From: Alteromonas sp. KUL42
GTDB taxonomy: Bacteria > Pseudomonadota > Gammaproteobacteria > Enterobacterales > Alteromonadaceae
Length of the DNA: 64,000 bases
Assembly (NCBI RefSeq): GCF_006538325.1
Contig: NZ_BJKK01000001.1
Coordinates: forward strand, 558,001-622,000
Direction: 5' to 3'
Part shown: piece by piece, positions 58,936-64,000 of the stretch
Numbering within the stretch: position 1 is the first letter of the stretch
How the letters are laid out: each line of letters opens with the position of its first letter
Notes under the pieces: generated by a model
The model's database searches: none
What the model was told of the DNA's origin: nothing
The model's input: only the letters and a program-made list of their open reading frames with translations
Program-made: the position numbers and the translations under genes

Positions 58936-60303
58936 ATGGCAAAACGTAAGACTGCTTATGTATGTTCTGACTGTGGGGCAGAATTTCCACGATGGCAAGG
59001 TCAATGTTCTGAGTGTAGATCGTGGAACACTATCAGTGAGTTTGTGGTTGCAACTGCCAAGTCAACAGCGCGTCACGGTACGTCAGGATACGCGGGACAA
59101 ACAGCTGCCAAAATTGAAACGCTTAACGCCATAGACCTAGAATCATTACCGCGTTTTACGTCCAGTTTCAAAGAACTCGATAGGGTCCTTGGCGGCGGTA
59201 TTGTCCCGGGGGCAGCTATGCTCATTGGTGGGTCCCCAGGAGCGGGTAAAAGTACCTTGTTACTTCAGGTCATGTGTCAAATGGCCAAAACTGAAAGCGC
59301 GCTTTATGTAACAGGTGAGGAATCGTTACAGCAAGTTGCCATGCGTGCGAAACGGTTGAATTTACCCGACGACAAACTGATGCTATTGGCAGAAACTAAC
59401 GTAGAAACCATTTGTGATCTAGCTTTAACACGCAAGCCTAAAATTATGGTTATCGATTCTATTCAGGTAATGCATGTTTCTGATGTTCAATCCGCACCTG
59501 GAAGTGTATCTCAGGTTAGAGAAAGTGCCGCTTATTTAACGCGCTTCGCTAAGCAAAACCACATTGCAATGTTTATCGTCGGTCATGTGACGAAAGACGG
59601 TAATTTGGCAGGGCCTAAAGTGCTTGAACACTGTATTGATAGCTCGATGATGTTAGAAGGTGATAGTGATGGTCGCTATCGTACTTTGCGCAGCCACAAA
59701 AATCGCTTCGGTGCAGTGAACGAACTGGGGGTTTTTGCCATGACTGAAAGGGGCCTGAAAGAGGTGAATAACCCTTCAGCGATTTTTTTAAGTCGTGGTG
59801 AGGAGGCGACGCCAGGTTCAAGTGTGATGGTGATTTGGGAAGGCACTCGACCATTACTCGTTGAAATACAGGCATTGGTGGATTATTCACAAATGTCTAA
59901 CCCACGTCGCATTGCTGTAGGGCTTGATCAAAATAGGCTTTCTATGTTGTTGGCTGTATTGCATCGTCATGGCAATGTTCAGATGAACGACCAAGACGTT
60001 TTTGTTAATGTTGTTGGCGGGGTAAGGGTGTCTGAAACGAGCGCCGATTTAGCTTTATTGTTAGCCATGATTTCAAGCTTTAGAAATCGCGCATTACCTC
60101 GTGACCTTATTGTGTTTGGCGAAGTGGGGTTGGCTGGTGAAATTCGCCCAGTACCTAATGGTACCGAGCGCATAATAGAAGCGGCGAAGCATGGATTCAA
60201 GCGCGCTATAGTGCCCAAAGCAAATGCACCCAAACAAACTATTGAAGGTATGAAAGTTGTGCCCGTAGCCCGTTTAACCGAAGCACTAGATGCACTAGAG
60301 TAA
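58936..60303 (+). CDS. radA: DNA repair protein RadA
   Basis: This is a 455-residue RecA-like branch-migration ATPase. The zinc finger is CSDCG...CSEC (residues 10-27), Walker A GGSPGAGKST is near residue 100, the RadA-specific KNRFG motif (SHKNRFGAVNELG) follows, and a Lon-like C-terminal domain closes it. The place after serB matches E. coli. Two PilZ genes flank it on the opposite strand. Confidence 0.96.
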   Translation: MAKRKTAYVCSDCGAEFPRWQGQCSECRSWNTISEFVVATAKSTARHGTSGYAGQTAAKIETLNAIDLESLPRFTSSFKELDRVLGGGIVPGAAMLIGGSPGAGKSTLLLQVMCQMAKTESALYVTGEESLQQVAMRAKRLNLPDDKLMLLAETNVETICDLALTRKPKIMVIDSIQVMHVSDVQSAPGSVSQVRESAAYLTRFAKQNHIAMFIVGHVTKDGNLAGPKVLEHCIDSSMMLEGDSDGRYRTLRSHKNRFGAVNELGVFAMTERGLKEVNNPSAIFLSRGEEATPGSSVMVIWEGTRPLLVEIQALVDYSQMSNPRRIAVGLDQNRLSMLLAVLHRHGNVQMNDQDVFVNVVGGVRVSETSADLALLLAMISSFRNRALPRDLIVFGEVGLAGEIRPVPNGTERIIEAAKHGFKRAIVPKANAPKQTIEGMKVVPVARLTEALDALE

Positions 60304-60328
60304 ACCTTTTAGGTTTACTCGTTTTTAC

Positions 60329-60736
60329 TCAAACCGGCGATTGATAAACAGCATTGACTAGCGCGGTCAAGTCCCTTTCTTCTATATTCTCGTCTTCGCT
60401 GTTCAGAGAAATCAAACGGCGAAGTGCACTGACACTTTCAACTTCCATACGCTCAACTTTACATCCAAGAGAAACCATTTCCTTTCTGCTATCTGCATGT
60501 CGATAGAGTTGCGAAATATAAAGCGTAATCAGTGGGCTATCTTCGTTTGCTTGAAAATTCGCAATATATGGTTCGTGACTATCGAATGGGAGATGTTCAA
60601 GGGCTGCTTCAGAGGCATGCAGTTTGATCCCTTGAAGCGACACATCACTTACCACAACATCAATTTTTGAGTCGTTGTGTGCGAGCGTGCCTTTGACGTT
60701 CAGCAAAACACGTTGAAATCGGCGTTTGTCCGTCAT
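60329..60736 (-). CDS. Single-domain PilZ protein
   Basis: This is a 135-residue protein made of one PilZ domain with RRFQR at the N terminus and DVSLQG near residues 31-36, the full c-di-GMP motif. The acidic C-terminal helix (SLNSEDENIEERDL) could be an interaction region. It lies downstream of ettA on the same strand, separated by a terminator, and convergent to radA. Confidence 0.85.
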   Translation of the reverse strand: MTDKRRFQRVLLNVKGTLAHNDSKIDVVVSDVSLQGIKLHASEAALEHLPFDSHEPYIANFQANEDSPLITLYISQLYRHADSRKEMVSLGCKVERMEVESVSALRRLISLNSEDENIEERDLTALVNAVYQSPV

Positions 60737-60800
60737 TTTTAATTGTCTCCTTCCGCGATAAATTTCTGTCAGTATTGGCTAAATAGCCTGGCTTGGCAAC

Positions 60801-60830
60801 AAAAAAGCCCTTATCAATGAGGGCTTTTTA
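60801..60830 (-). terminator. Terminator of ettA
   Basis: On the minus strand, AAAAAGCCC-type arms (60802-60810 with 60821-60829) form a hairpin followed by TTTTTTG. It sits between ettA and the downstream PilZ gene. Confidence 0.85.
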
Positions 60831-60864
60831 AGATGCTTTGTCAAGAAGGCGTAACGCTGCGGCG

Positions 60865-62532
60865 TTATTTAGTCATGCGCTTGTATTTTAAGCGGTGTGG
60901 CTCAACCACATCATGACCAAATTCGCTCTTAAGCCAGCTTTCGTAATCAGAGTAGTTCCCTTCGAAGAAGTTTATGTTGCCTTCGTCGCGGTAATCCATA
61001 ATATGTGTTGCAACGCGGTCTAAGAACCAGCGATCGTGCGAGATAACCATGGCGCAGCCAGGGAACTCTAACAACGCGTTTTCCAGTGCGCGCAGTGTTT
61101 CAACGTCCAAGTCATTGGTGGGCTCATCCAGTAGTAACACGTTGCCACCCGCTTTTAAGAGCTTGGCCAAATGAACGCGATTGCGCTCACCACCAGATAG
61201 GTCTTTAATGAACTTCTGTTGGTCTGTGCCCTTAAAATTAAAACGGCTGCAGTATGCGCGGCTATTTATCTCAAAATTGCCGATGCGAATAATGTCTTGG
61301 TCGTCAGAGATTTCTTTCCACACGGTGTTATTTTCATTCATGTGGTCGCGGAACTGTTCAACCGCGGCAATTTGCACTGTGTCACCTAAGTCAATTGTAC
61401 CCGAATCAGGCTGCTCTGCTCCCGTTAGCATTCTAAACAAGGTTGATTTACCCGCACCGTTAGGGCCGACAATACCTACAATAGCACCTTTGGGAACGTT
61501 AAATGACAAATTATCAATGAGAACCCGATCGCCATAGGATTTTTTCAGGTTTGATACTTCGATTACCTTGTCGCCTAAGCGCTCACCCGGCGGAATGAAT
61601 AGTTCGTTGGTTTCGTTGCGCTTTTGGTAATCGCTAGTTGATAATTCCTCGAAGCGAGCCATACGCGCTTTACTCTTGGCATGACGACCTTTAGGGTTTG
61701 AACGAACCCATTCAAGTTCTTGCTTCATGCTCTTCATTCGCGCAGTTTCGGCGCGTTCTTCTTGCTGTAAGCGGTTTTCTTTTTGCTCAAGCCATGATGA
61801 ATAATTACCTTCCCATGGAATACCTTCACCACGGTCAAGTTCTAGAATCCAACCTGCCACATTATCTAGGAAGTATCTATCGTGGGTAATTGCCACAACG
61901 GTGCCTTCATAGTCGTGAAGGAAACGTTCTAACCATGCTACAGATTCTGCATCTAAGTGGTTAGTTGGTTCGTCGAGTAAAAGCATTTCAGGCTTTTCAA
62001 GCAGCAAGCGGCAAAGTGCAACACGGCGGCGCTCACCACCAGAGAGTTTACTTACGTCGGCATCCCATGGTGGTAAGCGAAGTGCATCGGCTGCGCGCTC
62101 TAATGCATTCTCAAGATTGTGACCGTCTTTAGCTTGAATAATGGCTTCTAACTCACCTTGCTCTTTCGCCAGTGCGTCAAAATCAGCATCTGCGTCAGCG
62201 TAGGCTGCATAAACCTCGTCTAAACGTGTTAAAGCGTGCTTAACGTCAGCAACCGCTTCTTCAATGTTACCGCGCACATCTTTCGATTCGTCCAATTGAG
62301 GCTCTTGCGGTAGATAGCCAACTTTCAAGCCTGGTTGTGGACGCGCTTCACCTTCAATGTCGGTATCTACACCAGCCATGATACGAAGTAAGGTTGATTT
62401 ACCCGCACCGTTTAGACCTAGCACACCAATTTTGGCGCCAGGGAAGAAGCTAAGTGAAATATTTTTAAGAATATGTCTGTTCGGGGGAACAATTTTTCCC
62501 ACGCGATGCATACTGTATACGTATTGAGCCAT
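60865..62532 (-). CDS. ettA: Energy-dependent translational throttle protein EttA
   Basis: This is a 555-residue ABC-F protein, same length as E. coli EttA, that binds the ribosomal E site and links translation to ATP level. Two ABC domains have Walker A GLNGAGKST and GPNGAGKST, signatures LSGGERRR and LSGGERNR, and Walker B LLLDEPTNH and LLLDEPTND; the arm region lies in the first domain. Confidence 0.96.
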   Translation of the reverse strand: MAQYVYSMHRVGKIVPPNRHILKNISLSFFPGAKIGVLGLNGAGKSTLLRIMAGVDTDIEGEARPQPGLKVGYLPQEPQLDESKDVRGNIEEAVADVKHALTRLDEVYAAYADADADFDALAKEQGELEAIIQAKDGHNLENALERAADALRLPPWDADVSKLSGGERRRVALCRLLLEKPEMLLLDEPTNHLDAESVAWLERFLHDYEGTVVAITHDRYFLDNVAGWILELDRGEGIPWEGNYSSWLEQKENRLQQEERAETARMKSMKQELEWVRSNPKGRHAKSKARMARFEELSTSDYQKRNETNELFIPPGERLGDKVIEVSNLKKSYGDRVLIDNLSFNVPKGAIVGIVGPNGAGKSTLFRMLTGAEQPDSGTIDLGDTVQIAAVEQFRDHMNENNTVWKEISDDQDIIRIGNFEINSRAYCSRFNFKGTDQQKFIKDLSGGERNRVHLAKLLKAGGNVLLLDEPTNDLDVETLRALENALLEFPGCAMVISHDRWFLDRVATHIMDYRDEGNINFFEGNYSDYESWLKSEFGHDVVEPHRLKYKRMTK

Positions 62533-62716
62533 GCGCTATCCTCGCTAGAAAGCGGTAAAAATGAAATAGGGTATTAATTAGGAGTGTATTCTACTCGTAA
62601 GACTATAGTTTGTGCCAGTGGCGAACGCCATTCACTATTGTTCTTGCTGGTATTTTGACCACTTGCTGTCAAAAGTGTGATTTAACCGTCGGTGCTTACC
62701 GCGATTTAAGGTACAC

Positions 62717-62795
62717 TTTAGCGCTATATAAGGTGACATATTTGCCGATGTAGCGCTAAAACACCCTAGATATTCCATCTTTGAATGAAGCGCTA
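62717..62795. promoter_or_regulatory. Three AGCGCT palindromes upstream of lpxD
   Basis: TTTAGCGCTA (62717-62726) and its exact inverse TAGCGCTAAA (62751-62760) each contain the palindrome TAGCGCTA. A third, AAGCGCTA, lies at 62788-62795. Centres are about 32 and 37 bases apart, near three helical turns. They lie between divergent ettA and lpxD in a 314-base gap with no gene, and may be operators. Confidence 0.4.
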
Positions 62796-62846
62796 TGGAT
62801 ATGCACCTAAAAACAATCAACGATAGATCCGAACAGGTAACAATGC

Positions 62847-63875
62847 ATGACTGCTATGAATAAACGTACATACAGTTTGGAAGAGCTTGCTAATCATGTT
62901 GGCGGTGCTGTTCAGGGAGATGGCAGTGTTGTCATTTCTGCGGTGGGCACACTTGAAGGTGCAGCTACACACCAAATTTCATTTTTAACTAATCCAAAAT
63001 ACAAGCCAAAACTGAAAGATACAAACGCTGGTGCAGTTATTCTTCACGAAAGCTTGCAAGGTGCCTGCGCAGTCCCTGCGCTAGTGGTGGCGAATCCTCA
63101 TGCCGCTTTTGCCCGAATTGCGCAGTTGTTTGATACTACACCTGCGGTAGCCACTGGCGTTGCAGATAGCGCAGTAATTGCGCCTTCAGCACGTATTGGC
63201 TGCGATGTATCGCTGGGCCACAACGTTATTATTGAAGATAATGTGGTTTTAGGTGACAGGGTTTCAATTGGTGCCAATACTGTTATTCGCAGGGGCACAC
63301 ATGTTGGTGAAGGCACCACTATTCATCCTAATGTAACCATTTACCACGATGTGGTTATTGGAAAGCGCGTTACTATTCACAGTCAAACAGTTATTGGAGC
63401 GGCAGGGTTTGGGTTTGCCAATGATAAAGGCGTTTGGTTGACTATTCCTCAAACGGGAACAGTGCGCATTGGTGATGATAGTCAAATTGGGGCAAGTACC
63501 AGTATTGATAGAGGTGCCATGGAAGATACGTTGATAGGAACCAACGTTATTATTGACAATCAGGTGCAAATTGGCCACAACTGCATCATTGGTGATCACT
63601 CTTGTATCTGCGGTGCAACGGGGATAGCGGGCAGTTGTCATATCGGTAAGCACGTTATTATTGGTGGTGGTGTGGGCATTAACGGTCACATCAGCATTTG
63701 TGATAACGTACAAGTTACGGGTTATACCATGATTGTACAGGATATTACGTCTCCTGGTGTCTATTCATCAGGGCAGCCAGCACAGACAAATCGAGAGTGG
63801 CGTAAGAATGCGGTTAGACTGCAAAAAATTGGCAGTTTATTCGACCGCGTTAAGGCACTTGAAAAACAGGTCTGA
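62847..63875 (+). CDS. lpxD: UDP-3-O-acylglucosamine N-acyltransferase
   Basis: This is a 342-residue left-handed beta-helix acyltransferase of lipid A synthesis, about the same length as E. coli LpxD (341). Hexapeptide repeats (VIAPSARIGCDVSLG onward) fill the middle; the catalytic histidine is in VQIGHNCIIG and a helical tail ends in RVKALEKQV. In most gammaproteobacteria lpxD lies with bamA-skp-fabZ-lpxA; here it stands alone behind ettA and is followed by a hairpin, so it may be a second copy. Confidence 0.9.
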   Translation: MTAMNKRTYSLEELANHVGGAVQGDGSVVISAVGTLEGAATHQISFLTNPKYKPKLKDTNAGAVILHESLQGACAVPALVVANPHAAFARIAQLFDTTPAVATGVADSAVIAPSARIGCDVSLGHNVIIEDNVVLGDRVSIGANTVIRRGTHVGEGTTIHPNVTIYHDVVIGKRVTIHSQTVIGAAGFGFANDKGVWLTIPQTGTVRIGDDSQIGASTSIDRGAMEDTLIGTNVIIDNQVQIGHNCIIGDHSCICGATGIAGSCHIGKHVIIGGGVGINGHISICDNVQVTGYTMIVQDITSPGVYSSGQPAQTNREWRKNAVRLQKIGSLFDRVKALEKQV

Positions 63876-63883
63876 TCTCACTC

Positions 63884-63918
63884 TGGCGCAGGTATTTCGT
63901 TAAACCTGCGCCATTTAC
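63884..63918 (+). terminator. Hairpin after lpxD
   Basis: TGGCGCAGGT (63884-63893) pairs with ACCTGCGCCA (63904-63913) around a 10-base loop. The T-run after it is weak. Bases 63919-64000 show nothing else. Confidence 0.5.
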
Positions 63919-64000
63919 ATTAATTTGGCCATAAAGCGGTATACAAGACCCTGAAAATGACTAGAATATGGCCTCAAATTAAGCTATCCGTGCGTAATTT

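Overview
The window reads as a chromosomal segment of a marine gammaproteobacterium of the Alteromonadales, most likely Alteromonas or a close relative. The basis is gene order and protein similarity judged by eye: clpX-lon-hupB-ppiD, rpsT/murJ-ribF-ileS-lspA-fkpB-ispH, nadB/rpoE-rseABC-lepA-lepB-rnc-era and smp/serB-radA are all arranged as in other gammaproteobacteria. No rRNA, tRNA, CRISPR array, prophage or complete insertion sequence was seen.

Layout. 1-6560: protein quality control (3' end of clpX, lon behind a sigma-32-type promoter, hupB, ppiD). 6780-14520: a PAS-GGDEF diguanylate cyclase, a 56-residue two-helix membrane protein, dapE, an OlsF-type two-domain acyltransferase, an LpxH-like phosphoesterase and a large lipoprotein. 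14639-19154: an isolated flagellin with a sigma-54 promoter, then an SDR / acyl-CoA-dehydrogenase-associated kinase / SDR cassette. 19246-27563: rpsT (UUG start) divergent from murJ, then ribF-ileS-lspA-fkpB-ispH. 27933-37908: type IV pilus minor-pilin region, with pilV-pilW-pilX-pilY1-pilE on + facing a second four-gene set on - that matches the E. coli ppdA-ppdB-ygdB-ppdC order, plus a lone pilin-like gene and a fimT/gspH gene. 38291-42972: nadE-glnB, slyD, ygfZ, sdhE-ygfX and a MaoC-fold hydratase. 43040-43302: a MITE-like element exactly at the nadB stop codon. 43303-52648: nadB divergent from rpoE-rseA-rseB-rseC, then lepA-lepB-rnc-era. 52783-63875: pdxH, a TatD-family nuclease, smp/serB, two PilZ proteins flanking radA, ettA and a stand-alone lpxD.

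Themes. Envelope and protein stress recurs (lon, ppiD, rpoE-rseABC, lepA, slyD, fkpB). Surface motility and attachment recurs (two minor-pilin modules, PilY1, flagellin), alongside c-di-GMP signalling (one GGDEF protein without the usual inhibitory site, two PilZ proteins with complete binding motifs). NAD synthesis appears twice, with nadB next to the sigma-E operon and nadE directly upstream of glnB. I did not find a clearly new defence or mobile system. The least ordinary items are the paired minor-pilin modules with an E5D pilin-like protein, the duplicated domain inserted in the PilY1 von Willebrand domain, the structured repeats, the rseA-rseB hairpin and the AGCGCT operator-like sites upstream of lpxD.
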